Assembly (NCBI RefSeq): GCF_036013955.1
Contig: NZ_CP107903.1
Span: 7,998,001-8,062,000, forward strand
DNA: 64,000 nucleotides
Source: Streptomyces sp. NBC_00459
GTDB taxonomy: Bacteria > Actinomycetota > Actinomycetes > Streptomycetales > Streptomycetaceae
Direction: 5' to 3'
The notes beneath the pieces are model-generated. The model was given only the letters and a program-made list of their open reading frames with translations, was not told the DNA's origin and searched no databases. The translations under genes and the position numbers were made by a program. This document shows positions 52,226-61,200 of this stretch, in pieces. How positions within the stretch are numbered: the stretch's first letter is position 1; the number at the start of each line of letters is the position of its first letter.

Positions 52226-52289
52226 CTAACCGTTAATTTCAATCTCTCTAAGACGCGTTAAGAGAGAAATGAAAATAGCGGTTAGTTTG
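52226..52289. repeat. Long AT-rich palindrome split by the IS701 element
   Basis: CTAACCG..TTTCA..TCTCTCTAA pairs imperfectly with TTAAGAGAGA..TGAAAA..CGGTTAG around GACGCG. The left arm continues across the IS: CAAACTAA at 50225-50232 pairs with the TTAGTTTG ending at 52289. The restored arms are about 31 bases. Probably a phage terminator. The gap to the next gene (52448) shows nothing else. Confidence 0.7.
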
Positions 52290-52447
52290 ACACTTTGGCG
52301 CGCGGTCTGTCGTGGCCGTCGACGAGGCGCAGGAGGCGGAGCGTAGTCACGACGGGTGACACGTCACATCCGGCCCCAGTTCCCCCATAACTCATGTGTA
52401 GGGCAATGCGCGCGTGCGCGATGCCTGCCGACGATGGAGGAACCACT

Positions 52448-53029
52448 GTGTACGACGACTGTGGCGTGCCCGTGCGCCGACGGACCCGGGGCACGTACGA
52501 GGCGGAGGATCTGGATTACCTGGCGCGGGAGATGGACGGCGACGGCGCGCACGTCTCCGCGGGGCGCGTTCCGTGGCGTGGACTCTCGGGCCATGACCCG
52601 CTGGACGACGTTCCTGACGATGAGTTCGGTGAGCGGCAGTTCGAGGACTGGGAAGACGCTGGCCTTGACGAGGACGAGCGTCCGCAGCGTCGCAGGCCGT
52701 CGGGCAGGGAGGTCGACATCGTTCCGCCCGTGGTGGGTGAGGTGACGGTGACCGTCGACCCCGCGATAGCCGCAGCCTTCGCCGCGCGACAAGCGGAGGC
52801 GGAGAAGGGACGCTCATGGGTCGTCGACGGCGGGCGCGTGACGATCGAGGGCGCCATCAAGACATGGTGCGGGGACTGCCTGGAGTGCGAACAGGAGTTC
52901 ACGCAGCGACGTCCCACGAGTCAGCGTCGACGGTGGCGCCGGCTGTGCAGTGACGAGTGCTTCACGCAGCGGAGGCGAACGGCCGCGCGGGAGCGCATGC
53001 GCGTCGTACGGTCGGCCGACGCTGCCTGA
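52448..53029 (+). CDS. Phage protein with C-terminal zinc knuckle
   Basis: 193 residues from GTG 52448 (GGAGGAA upstream). A long acidic, disordered-looking N-terminal half (DLDYLAREMDGDG, DEFGERQFEDWED) is followed by a C-terminal CGDCLEC ... CSDEC zinc site with many Arg. The same CSxxC unit recurs in other genes of this prophage. Function unknown. Confidence 0.65.
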   Translation: MYDDCGVPVRRRTRGTYEAEDLDYLAREMDGDGAHVSAGRVPWRGLSGHDPLDDVPDDEFGERQFEDWEDAGLDEDERPQRRRPSGREVDIVPPVVGEVTVTVDPAIAAAFAARQAEAEKGRSWVVDGGRVTIEGAIKTWCGDCLECEQEFTQRRPTSQRRRWRRLCSDECFTQRRRTAARERMRVVRSADAA

Positions 53030-53051
53030 GTGTTCGCAGTTACATGTAGAA

Positions 53052-53080
53052 GGGGAGGGCGCCGCACAGTCGCCCTCCCC
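53052..53080 (+). terminator. Terminator hairpin
   Basis: GGGGAGGGCG and CGCCCTCCCC pair perfectly with a nine-base loop, 22 bases beyond the stop of the 52448 gene. Confidence 0.75.
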
Positions 53081-53173
53081 ACGTCGCGTCGTGAGACCTC
53101 CGGTACCCCGAGTGCCTTGCCGTTGAAGGTCCACGCGCCGCGTGACGTCGCACCTCTCCGACGTCACGCAGTA

Positions 53174-53262
53174 GCCCCCGCTCGCGTCCGTCAGGAGCGC
53201 GTCGAAGCACCGGTTCTCCTTCGTTGCCGTGTGCTCCGCGTCGCCACTCCGCGAGCGGGGGC
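53174..53262. other. Structured 89-base element, possible small RNA or attenuator
   Basis: GCCCCCGCTCGCG pairs perfectly over 13 bases with CGCGAGCGGGGGC. Inside, GGAGCGCG can pair with CGTGTGCTCC (with G-U pairs) and CGAAG with CTTCG. CTTTCTTT follows on the plus strand. It lies in the 287-base gap 53030-53316. It is not a tRNA: no TTCRA T-loop at the right place. Confidence 0.4.
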
Positions 53263-53316
53263 TTTCTTTGCCTTCGATTCGATCGATAGGTCGATGACTC
53301 AGCGGATGGAGAGCCG

Positions 53317-53571
53317 ATGCGCGCGACTGACGTGCTGGGCAGGGGGAAGCGCACGTGCCTGACGTGCTTCGAGACCCTGCCCCATGACCTGAACCACTTC
53401 CCGGGCGATCCGATGGGACGCGGCGGGACACGCCCTCACTGTCTGACCTGTTGGCGAGCACGACGACGCGATGTGTACGCGCAGAACGCCGACCACGTAC
53501 GGCACCAAATGCGTCAACGCTACGCAGCACGCGCGGAGTACTACCGACAGGCCCTTAGCCATTCCGGTTAG
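53317..53571 (+). CDS. Small zinc-finger phage protein (endonuclease VII/HNH-like N-terminus)
   Basis: 84 residues; ATG preceded by GGAG. CLTCFETLP ... HCLTCWRARRRDVY gives two CxxC pairs like the zinc domain in front of recombination endonuclease VII folds; the nuclease part itself is not evident. Lys/Arg-rich helical tail. Could bind nucleic acid. Confidence 0.6.
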   Translation: MRATDVLGRGKRTCLTCFETLPHDLNHFPGDPMGRGGTRPHCLTCWRARRRDVYAQNADHVRHQMRQRYAARAEYYRQALSHSG

Positions 53572-53577
53572 GGGCCT
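53548..53577 (+). terminator. Hairpin over the stop codon of the 53317 gene
   Basis: CAGGCCCTTAGCC pairs with GGTTAGGGGCCTG (one mismatch region, G-U pairs). The gene's TAG is in the 3' arm. Confidence 0.5.
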
Positions 53578-53607
53578 GAGCTGTTTCTCGACACGAAGGA
53601 ACTGACC

Positions 53608-54543
53608 ATGCGAGCGAGTACCAACATCGAGCTGACGAAGGCATGGGCGACCGTGCCCGACGTCGCCAGGGCACAGGAGCGCTACGACGCGATTGTCAAG
53701 CTGCGTCGCGACTTCCCGCGCGGGGCGACACCCGCGGAAGCTCTGGCGGGCGTTCAGGATGCCGTCATCGCGTCGTTCACGGCCACGGGGAAGTGGCCAA
53801 CCGACTTCGCCCGTACGGCGAGCAAGGCGCACGCTGACGCCGTGGTGTGGCACGCCGAGATCGTCGCGCTCCGGCGTGCGGAGGACGCGCTGAAGTTCGC
53901 CGCGGAGGACACGCGCGACTCGATGGCGCCTGACGTCCTGACGCACCTCGACGGCCGGCTGACGGAGATCCTGTCGGCTGCAAAGGATGCCAGTACGGCC
54001 CTGGGTGACGTCACGACGGCCGAACAGGCTATCGACGCGGGTGCGGATGCTCTGGACGCCTGGAGGCGTCTCGCGGGGCTTCTGGGCGACTTCCGCAACG
54101 TGCGCAACGCTCAGGCCGACGTCCTCCGCGCAGTCACGTACGGGGACGAACAGGCCCGCATGCGTGTGTGGTTCGCGCAGGGCCACGGAGAGGTGCGCGG
54201 GGTTCGTCTGGACGACGTTCCGGAGCACATCCGCAGCGTGATGTGCTCGCACGCCTACACCGTTGAGTACCTGGTCTGGCTCGCGCAGTCTGGGAAAGGC
54301 TACGTCCCGACGTCCTTCGACGACCTAGCGGCGGACGTCGAAGCAGCGACGGAACCGCTGGCCTACGACGACCACGGCCCCCTGTACGACTACAGCCCGC
54401 GCGTGACGCCGATCCCCGCGCCGCAACCGCCGAAGGTGTTCGCGCACTCCAGCACGCCGAACCTCGACGACTCGAAGCCCCGACCGAGCGCGCCCAAGCC
54501 CAACGCGGCCGTCAGCGACCGCGAAGCAACCCCCGTCTTCTAG
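53608..54543 (+). CDS. Phage protein of unknown function, helical
   Basis: 311 residues from ATG 53608 (AAGGA upstream). Largely alpha-helical and Ala-rich (VPDVARAQERYDAIVKLRRDF, DALKFAAEDTRDSMA), with a Pro-rich, probably flexible tail from residue 265. No catalytic motif seen. The IS982-type element starts immediately after its stop codon, and the TAG belongs to the CTAG target repeat, so the product is unchanged. Confidence 0.68.
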   Translation: MRASTNIELTKAWATVPDVARAQERYDAIVKLRRDFPRGATPAEALAGVQDAVIASFTATGKWPTDFARTASKAHADAVVWHAEIVALRRAEDALKFAAEDTRDSMAPDVLTHLDGRLTEILSAAKDASTALGDVTTAEQAIDAGADALDAWRRLAGLLGDFRNVRNAQADVLRAVTYGDEQARMRVWFAQGHGEVRGVRLDDVPEHIRSVMCSHAYTVEYLVWLAQSGKGYVPTSFDDLAADVEAATEPLAYDDHGPLYDYSPRVTPIPAPQPPKVFAHSSTPNLDDSKPRPSAPKPNAAVSDREATPVF

Positions 54544-55519
54544 ACGAGTCATTCCGAATGCTGACGGTGTGTCCGGGAACGCAGACAGGGCGTCCAAGAT
54601 CGTTGTGTGACGAACAACCTGGACGCCCTGCTGACCGCACTGTACGTGAAGATCGACGACGAGATCGGGGGTACCCGGTGGCTGGGCCGGCCGCCGCGGC
54701 TGACGGATTCCGAGCTTGTCTGCCTCGCTGTCGCGCAGGCGTTGCTGGGCTTCACCTCGGAGTCGCGGTGGCTGCGGTTCGTGGACTCCCGCCTGGGCGG
54801 GATGTTCCCGTACGTGCCCAGGCAGCCGGGCTGGAACAAGCGGCTGCGGGCTGCGTTGCCGTTGGTCAAGAAGGCGATACGGCTGCTGGCCGTCGATACG
54901 GACTTCTGGTTCGACAACCACTGGATCGTCGACTCGACGCCGGTGGAGTGCGGTCGCTCGCGTCCGACGGTGAAGCGGTCGGACATGGCCGGCTGGGCCG
55001 GATACGGGTACTGCGCCAGTCACAGCCGGTTCTTCTGGGGCCTGCGCCTGTTCCTGGTGTGCACCCCGACCGGGATGCCGATCCTGTGGGCTCTGGCGAC
55101 CCCGAAGTTGGATGAGCGCGAGGTACTGACCGCGATGCTCGACCGCGAACCCGAGACGGTCACGAACCGGCCGGGGCTGCTGGTGATCTCCGACAAGGGT
55201 TTCGCTTCCAGGGAGTTCGAGGCCGATCTGGCCCTGAGGGGCGCTGAGTTGCTGCGGCCGTCGTTCAAGCGCGAGAAGAAACGCAAGGGCGAGTCCCTGC
55301 TGAAGTCGGTGCGGCAGTTGATCGAGTCGGTCAACGACACCCTCAAGGGCCAGCTCGACCTGGAACAGCACGGCGGCCGGACCTTCGAAGGCGTCGCCGT
55401 CCGCGTCGCCCAGCGCGTCCTCGCGATGGCTGCTGCGATCTGGCACAACCACAAGACCGGCCAGCCGGTCCTACGATCCCTCATCGCCTACGACCACTGA
55501 TCACATCGGAATGACTCGT
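54544..55519. mobile_element. IS982-family insertion sequence
   Basis: 976 bp with inverted ends ACGAGTCATTCCGA (14 identical bases). Target duplication CTAG at 54540-54543 and 55520-55523. It separates two genes of one phage operon: the left copy of CTAG keeps the stop codon of the 53608 gene and the right copy keeps the GGAG ribosome site of the 55532 gene. Confidence 0.88.
54607..55500 (+). CDS. IS982-family transposase
   Basis: 297 residues from GTG 54607, intact. IS982 marks: WIVDSTPVECGRSRPTVKRSD, SRFFWGLRLFLVCTPTG, VISDKGFASREFE and LLRPSFKREKKRKG with the Arg/Lys stretch before the final Glu helix. Confidence 0.93.
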   Translation: MTNNLDALLTALYVKIDDEIGGTRWLGRPPRLTDSELVCLAVAQALLGFTSESRWLRFVDSRLGGMFPYVPRQPGWNKRLRAALPLVKKAIRLLAVDTDFWFDNHWIVDSTPVECGRSRPTVKRSDMAGWAGYGYCASHSRFFWGLRLFLVCTPTGMPILWALATPKLDEREVLTAMLDREPETVTNRPGLLVISDKGFASREFEADLALRGAELLRPSFKREKKRKGESLLKSVRQLIESVNDTLKGQLDLEQHGGRTFEGVAVRVAQRVLAMAAAIWHNHKTGQPVLRSLIAYDH

Positions 55520-55531
55520 CTAGGAGTACCC

Positions 55532-55903
55532 ATGACCGAACTCACCCCCGAGCAGCCACACCCCGCGGTGCTCGCACTCGCCCGACTCCGCGCGGGCCTC
55601 ACAGCGGGACTGACCGTCGAACAGAGCGCCCGGCTCCAGGGCGTCACCGACGAGGAGCTGACGGCAGACGCGACCGCCTTCGCCGCGGAGCTGGGAGCAG
55701 TCAACTCCGCCTCGTCCGCGCCCCGTTCAGGTGGCAATCAGGGTTCCGACGTCGCTACCCCAACCGGTGTCGCGGCCGGCGCTGCCGCGTACCGCGCGAA
55801 GCACGGCCTGGATGAGGACGGTCGACGCCCTGAGCGACGTCCCGTGGTCACCGACGGCCGCAACCCCTTCGCCGAACCCACCTACAGCATGGAGACCCGA
55901 TGA
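55532..55903 (+). CDS. Small phage protein of unknown function
   Basis: 123 residues from ATG 55532 with GGAG eight bases upstream. Ala/Thr-rich, helical N-terminus, Gly/Ser linker (about 60-80), then a basic stretch. Overlaps the next gene by ATGA. No recognised domain. Confidence 0.62.
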   Translation: MTELTPEQPHPAVLALARLRAGLTAGLTVEQSARLQGVTDEELTADATAFAAELGAVNSASSAPRSGGNQGSDVATPTGVAAGAAAYRAKHGLDEDGRRPERRPVVTDGRNPFAEPTYSMETR

Positions 55904-56166
55904 CAGCCTTCCCAACGACCTCGACGGCGATGTTCGACGAATACCTGTCGACCATCCGTGACCAGGCCATCGCGCTGAACGGCCAGGCCGTAAGCGTCAA
56001 CCTGATCGGTGGGCAGACGCTCGCCGGCACCCTGACGTATGTCACCGAGTCCCTCACCGGCTGGCCATCGGGCGCGACTCAGTGGCCCAACGCGCTGACC
56101 GTGACTGTGTCGACGAAGGTGCACAAGGTCAGGCTGGACCACGTGAGTTCGCTCGGTCAGGGCTGA
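55900..56166 (+). CDS. Small phage protein of unknown function, beta-rich
   Basis: 88 residues. After an N-terminal helix the chain alternates strands (AVSVNLIGGQTLAGTLTYV, ALTVTVSTKVHKVRLDHV), a pattern that suggests a small barrel, perhaps Sm- or SH3-like. Convergent with the membrane-protein gene next to it, two bases apart. Confidence 0.62.
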   Translation: MTAFPTTSTAMFDEYLSTIRDQAIALNGQAVSVNLIGGQTLAGTLTYVTESLTGWPSGATQWPNALTVTVSTKVHKVRLDHVSSLGQG

Positions 56167-56168
56167 CG

Positions 56169-56348
56169 TCACTTCCGCCAGAACCTCCAGAAGTCGGCAA
56201 GCGCTCTGATGATCTCGGGGCGCTCCTTGGCTTCAGAGCCGCGCAGGCTCAGAGGCAGGGACACGAGCACGATCAAGGCCAGCACGCCGAACAACAGCAC
56301 GACCAACCACGGTGCAGCTAGGGCGAGTTCGCCCAGCACAGACCACAC
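56169..56348 (-). CDS. Small phage membrane protein
   Basis: 59 residues from GTG 56348 with GAGGAGAG upstream. One long hydrophobic helix (about residues 8-34, rich in Val and Leu), followed by a charged tail ending FWRFWRK. Lone minus-strand gene in this part of the prophage; function unknown, perhaps superinfection exclusion or lysis. Confidence 0.55.
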   Translation of the reverse strand: MWSVLGELALAAPWLVVLLFGVLALIVLVSLPLSLRGSEAKERPEIIRALADFWRFWRK

Positions 56349-56401
56349 GACAAGCTCTCCTCGGCAACGGTGTGTGTACCTGTCGCATTGAGAAGCCTGA
56401 G

Positions 56402-56643
56402 CAACCGCAACGCGACAGGTGTCCTGTCGTTACGCGCCGGGCCGTGGAGCGCGCTGCACCGTTGCGGTGCTGTCGTGGAGGTCCATCCGAGGGACCATGT
56501 AGACGGTCGAACTAGCGCTGCATTGCGCAGCGTTGCTTATTGGCCCTACGCGACCGAAGCCACGTCCAGTCAAACGCCCGTTGCGGACGTCTTCGCGATG
56601 ATCTCGGCTTGCCCGAGTCGTGACGCTGCGGACCGTTGCGGTC
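56402..56643. repeat. CGTTGCGG repeats, possible phage origin or operators
   Basis: CGTTGCGG occurs within GCACCGTTGCGGTGC (56456-56470, perfect palindrome arms), CCCGTTGCGGAC (56577-56588), GACCGTTGCGGTC (56631-56643, perfect palindrome arms) and inverted at 56402-56412. A related palindrome CGCTGC-ATTGC-GCAGCG adjoins (56517-56532). They fill the 565-base gap before a primase-like gene, where no gene is evident. Confidence 0.5.
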
Positions 56644-56913
56644 TCACGCGCAGCAGCAGCCTACACCCAGGGGGGTGATCCCCTTCGGTTGATCTAGAGA
56701 ACCGTAAAGGTGCTGGGCCTCGCTGTCTGTACGGGTCTGGGGGATGCCGCCAAGGCGTCCACAGGAGCCGGCTGGAGCCCCGAACTGCGCCCCTCCGGGG
56801 TGTCGAGGGGGTCGATTTGGCACACGGGCACACAGGGATTCAGTCCCACAGTTCAGTACATCACTCCAGCTCAGGGCTTGTTTTACCGTTACACGCCCCA
56901 TAGGATGGGACCC

Positions 56914-57513
56914 ATGAACACACGTCAATGCGAGCACTGCCCGGAGCATCTGGGCGCGAGGCACTCACACCGTGCCCGCTTCTGCTCAACACGTTGCCGT
57001 GTTGCTGCGCACCGCGCGGCGAAGAACGACGCGACTCCCCGTGAGCTGACGATCCGCGACAGGTGGATCCGACGCAGCGCGACGAAAGTCCCTCTGACGG
57101 CTGGCGGCACGCCAGCCTCGTCGACGGACCCGCGCACCTGGAGCACACACAAGGACGCCGCAACCTCGTCGGCCGGCGTCGGTCTGGGCTTCGTCCTGAG
57201 CGACGAGGACAACATCGTTTGTCTCGACCTGGACCACTGCTTGAACCCGCTCACCGGGCGTCTTGCCCCGTGGGCCGCAGCCATCGTGCGCGACGCGGGC
57301 GCCACCTACGTAGAGGTGTCCCCGTCCGGCGACGGACTGCACATCTGGGGCCGTGCCGACGTCCGACAGGGACGGAAGATCCGGCGTCCCGACGGTACGG
57401 CCGTAGAGATCTACGGGACCGGCCGCTACATCGCAATGACGGGCCGCCGACATGGCTCCTGCCCGTCCATCCTCGCGGACCTCTCCGCGGTGGTTTCCAA
57501 GCTGACGGCGTAG
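56914..57513 (+). CDS. Primase-polymerase-like protein with N-terminal zinc knuckle
   Basis: 199 residues. An N-terminal CEHC ... FCSTRCR zinc unit (residues 6-28) precedes a domain resembling the small prim-pol of phage and plasmid replication proteins: NIVCLDLDHCLNP (metal-binding Asp pair), VEVSPSGDGLHIWG and IYGTGRYIAMTGRRH. No helicase part is present, so it would be a stand-alone or truncated primase. AGGATGGG precedes the ATG. Palindromic repeats lie upstream. Confidence 0.72.
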   Translation: MNTRQCEHCPEHLGARHSHRARFCSTRCRVAAHRAAKNDATPRELTIRDRWIRRSATKVPLTAGGTPASSTDPRTWSTHKDAATSSAGVGLGFVLSDEDNIVCLDLDHCLNPLTGRLAPWAAAIVRDAGATYVEVSPSGDGLHIWGRADVRQGRKIRRPDGTAVEIYGTGRYIAMTGRRHGSCPSILADLSAVVSKLTA

Positions 57514-57525
57514 GGGCCTGCGCTT

Positions 57526-57798
57526 CTATCCGGTCAGGGCCGCAGGTGACTCGGGCTCTTCGTCTTCGTGGGCGTCGTCCGTCCACCTGCCGTCGACGGC
57601 GTGGCGGTAGCGAGTTGAGTAGCTCATTGACGAGTGAATGGCGTGCACGCTACCTGGAAGCAAGCAGTCGCGGACGGCGTCTTCTGCCGCCGTTATGGCT
57701 TGTTCGTAAGCGGCTTTGATCCGTCCCTCGTAGACCTTGCGCTTGTCTATCTGGAACTCGATGTTGATCGTGAGGAGTCGGTCTCGGTCTGCGGCCAT
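57526..57798 (-). CDS. Small phage protein of unknown function
   Basis: 90 residues from ATG 57798 with GAGGTGAG upstream. Charged helical centre (FQIDKRKVYEGRIKAAYEQAITAAEDAV) and acidic tail. Convergent with the primase-like gene, 12 bases apart. No family recognised. Confidence 0.6.
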   Translation of the reverse strand: MAADRDRLLTINIEFQIDKRKVYEGRIKAAYEQAITAAEDAVRDCLLPGSVHAIHSSMSYSTRYRHAVDGRWTDDAHEDEEPESPAALTG

Positions 57799-57920
57799 GG
57801 CTCACCTCTGCGGCGACATCCCCGAGATGACCAGTATGCGCCTACTTGCCAAGTCTGGTACTCGCAGCTAGCCCACGATGGCGTCTGACGTCGAGAGCGC
57901 CACAACCCCATAAATCCCTT

Positions 57921-57949
57921 AGCCCCGGCTTGCGCGCCGGGGTTTTCTT
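57921..57949 (+). terminator. Intrinsic terminator with T-run
   Basis: CCCCGGC, six-base loop, GCCGGGG, then TTTTCTTA. Classic form, oriented rightward, just before the 57968 gene. Confidence 0.8.
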
Positions 57950-57967
57950 ATGCCCTTTGGACGTTCA

Positions 57968-58255
57968 ATGAGACACAACTCAACAGAGTGTGCACGCCCA
58001 ACGTGCGTTTTTGGCGGTGCGCCAGCGATTACGGAGAGCGGGGTACTGGAGCTTTCCGAATATTGCTCCGATGCTTGCCGTGAATGGCTGGTCAACGCCG
58101 TTCACAACGCTCGATGCGAGCCTTCTCGCGCAGTGGAATGCCAGGCGCAACGGCTCCTTCTGATTGCCGAACTCCTCAACCTTCGGGACCAACCGGACGA
58201 CGTGACGTTCTACACCACGACGACGGCGCCGCTGGAGGTGTCGCATGGCTGCTGA
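57968..58255 (+). CDS. Small zinc-knuckle phage protein
   Basis: 95 residues; ATG 57968 preferred to 57950, which lies within the terminator tail. CARPTC ... CSDACREW gives a zinc site like those of the 52448 and 56914 products. It overlaps the tape measure gene by 11 bases, so translation is likely coupled. Confidence 0.6.
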   Translation: MRHNSTECARPTCVFGGAPAITESGVLELSEYCSDACREWLVNAVHNARCEPSRAVECQAQRLLLIAELLNLRDQPDDVTFYTTTTAPLEVSHGC

Positions 58256-61200
58256 CCTGGATATTGTCGGTACAGCGGCCGTCGACATTGTTCCGATCGC
58301 CCCCACGTTCCACACGAAGCTTCAGGCGATCGTCGTCCCCTCTGCGGACCGTGTCGGCGACGAGGCCGGCCGCAAAATCGGCGACGCCATCGGCCGACAG
58401 ATTGCGTTCGCCATCCCCAACGGCATCACGGCGGGTGGCAACGCTGGGCAAACGGCTGCTCGACGTCAAGGAAACGACGTTGGCGGAGCGTTCGCGCGCT
58501 CCATCAAGAACCGCCTCGAAATTGCCTTCCGCTCGCTCCCGAAGGCCGACGTACGGCTAGGCGACACAGGGTTCAATGCGGATCTCGCACGGCTTCGTGC
58601 CCGCATGGAGACGCTGAGTCGGAAGACGATCGGTGTCGACATCGACGCGGGCGCAGCACTGGCAGAGATCCAGGCGATTGACGCCAAGCTCGCAGCGCTG
58701 GGTGCCAACCACACCGACGTCAACGTACGCGCGGACACGGCTTCCGCCCGCGCTGAGCTGGCCGCGATTCAGAAGCAGATCAACGACGTCGACCGTGACG
58801 ACGTCAACATCAAGGTGCGCGCCAATACGGCGTCAGCACAGGCAGCCATCTTCCAACTGGCAGTGTCGGTCGGGATCCTGGCTGCTCTCCCGGTCATCCC
58901 CGTTGCTGCCGCAGGTATCGGCGCCATTGCGTCGGCCGCAGTCGTGGCGACGGCTGGTGTCGGTGCGCTCGCCCTGGCGGCAGTGCCCGCCATCATGGGC
59001 GTAACCAAGGTCATTCAGGCGAAGACGGCCGCGGACAAGGAAGCGGCCTCCGCGACGGACAACTCCGCCGCTGCCAACGTGAAGGCTGCGCAGAGTGCCC
59101 TTCAGATGGCTTCGGCTCAGGCCGCACTCACCTCCGCACACCGAAACGCTGCCCGATCCATCGCGCAGGCCAACCGGCAGACGGAGGACGCGGAGCGCGC
59201 ACTCGGTCAGGCTGCTGCCCGCGCCATGGAGCAGCGCCGGCAGGCTGCTCAGCAAGTGGCGCAGGCGGAGCGCTCCCTCGCCGACGTCAAGGACCGGGCG
59301 CGTGACGCCGAAGAGGCGCTGACGCAGGCGCGCAAGGACGCCGCACAGCAGCTCGCCGACCTCAACGACCGGCTGTCGGAGGGCCAGCTCGATGAGCGCG
59401 ATGCGACCCTCCGCGTCACGGAGGCACAGGAGGAGCTGAACCGCGTCCAGGCCGAGTACGACGCTGGCAAGGCGACGGAGCTCCAGCTCGAACGCGCACA
59501 GCTTGCCTTCGACCAGGCGACGCAGTCCGCGAAGCAGCAGACGAAGGACTATGCGCAGCTCCAGAAGGACGCGGAGGCGGCGAAGAAGGCAGGCGTCGAC
59601 GGCAATGACGCCGTCAAGACTGCCGCGGAGCAGCTCGCCGACGCGCAGCAGAACGTTCGCGACCAGACGGAAGCCGTCGCCGAAGCACACCGCCAGGCCG
59701 CGCAGGCTCAGGTGGACTCCGCTCAGGCGGTCGCCGACGCTCAGCGCAGGCTCTCCGACGCGGTATCGAACGCCGCTGACACTCAGGTTCAGGCCGCGGA
59801 GTCGATCGCCTCCGCGGAACGTGGCATCGAGTCGGCCCGCCTGTCGGGCGTCGACACCACGACGAAGGCCGTCACGAAGGCTGACGAGTACCGTAAGGCA
59901 CTCGCGAACCTCACTCCCGAGGGACGTGACCTGTATGACGCGCTAGCCGGACCCAGCGGCCTCATTAAGGCGTTCAAGGCGTGGTCACTGGAGCTTCAGC
60001 CTGACGTGCTGCCGCTCTTCACGCGGATGGTCAACAGCGCAAAGAACTCCCTCCCCGGACTCTCGCCGCTCGTCCGCAACTCAGCAGACGCCGTTGGCGA
60101 ACTCATGGACCGCGCGTCGCGGCAGCTGAAGAACCCGTTCTGGACTCGCTTCAAGAAGGGCGTCAACGACAACGCGAAGCCGGCGATCGTCGGGCTCGGT
60201 ATCGCGTTTGGGAACGTCTTCAAGGGGATGGCGGGCGTTGTCGACGCCTTCTTTCCCCACATGGACAGCATCTCTGACCGGATGCAGACCATCACGGGTC
60301 GCTTCGCCAACTGGGGAACTGGACTGAGAGGTTCACCAGAGTTTGAGAAGTTCCTCGACTATGCCTCCGAACGTAGTCCGCTGGTGGGCCAGGCATTCGG
60401 CGACATGGCTGAATCCATCCTGGACCTGTCGAAGGCGCTGGAGCCGTTCTCGAAGGTCATTCTTGAGCTCTTGAGCTACGTCTCCGACGCCATAAGCTAC
60501 GTCGCCGAACACGCGCCGTGGGCAATTCAGTTGCTCTACGGTCTGTGGGTTGCGACGAAGCTGTGGACGATCGCGATGGCGGCGAACCCGATTGGCCTCG
60601 TGATTCTGGGCCTCGTCGCACTCGCCCTGGCCGTCAAGTACGCGTGGGATCACTTCACCTGGTTCAGAAACGCCGTCAGGATCACATGGAAGGTAATTCA
60701 GACGGTCGCGCAGTACGCGTGGACGAACGTACTCAAGCCTGTGTTTACGGCCATCTGGGAAGCTATCAAGTGGGTTGGTGCGGCAGCAGTTTGGCTCTGG
60801 AAGAACATCTTCGAGCCCGTGTTCAGCGGCATCTGGCTTGCGGCCAGGGTCTTTGTGGCTGTGCTGCTGACGGTCGTGATCACGCCCATCTGGCTCGCCA
60901 TCCAAGCGCTCGGATTTATCGCGTGGTGGCTCTGGACTGACGGCTTCAAGCCGATGTTCGAGGCCATAGCGACCATGGCACTGTGGGTGTGGCAGAAGGT
61001 TCTTGAGCCTGTCTTCGGATTCATCTGGGACGGCATCAAGCTCCTCGGTGCTGCGTTCGTCTGGCTCTATGACCACGCTGTCGCACCATCCCTCGGATGG
61101 ATCGCGACGAAGGCGAAGTGGTTGTGGAGGAACGCCCTGGCTCCTGCCTTCGGTTGGATCTGGGACGGGATGAAGTGGCTCGGTGGCGGCTTCAAGTCGC

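Noticed and set aside
53174..53262. tRNA with a long variable arm
   Set aside because: 7-base acceptor-like ends and 89-base length fit, but there is no T-loop TTCRA at the right distance, no D-loop GG, and the closing stem is 13 bases.
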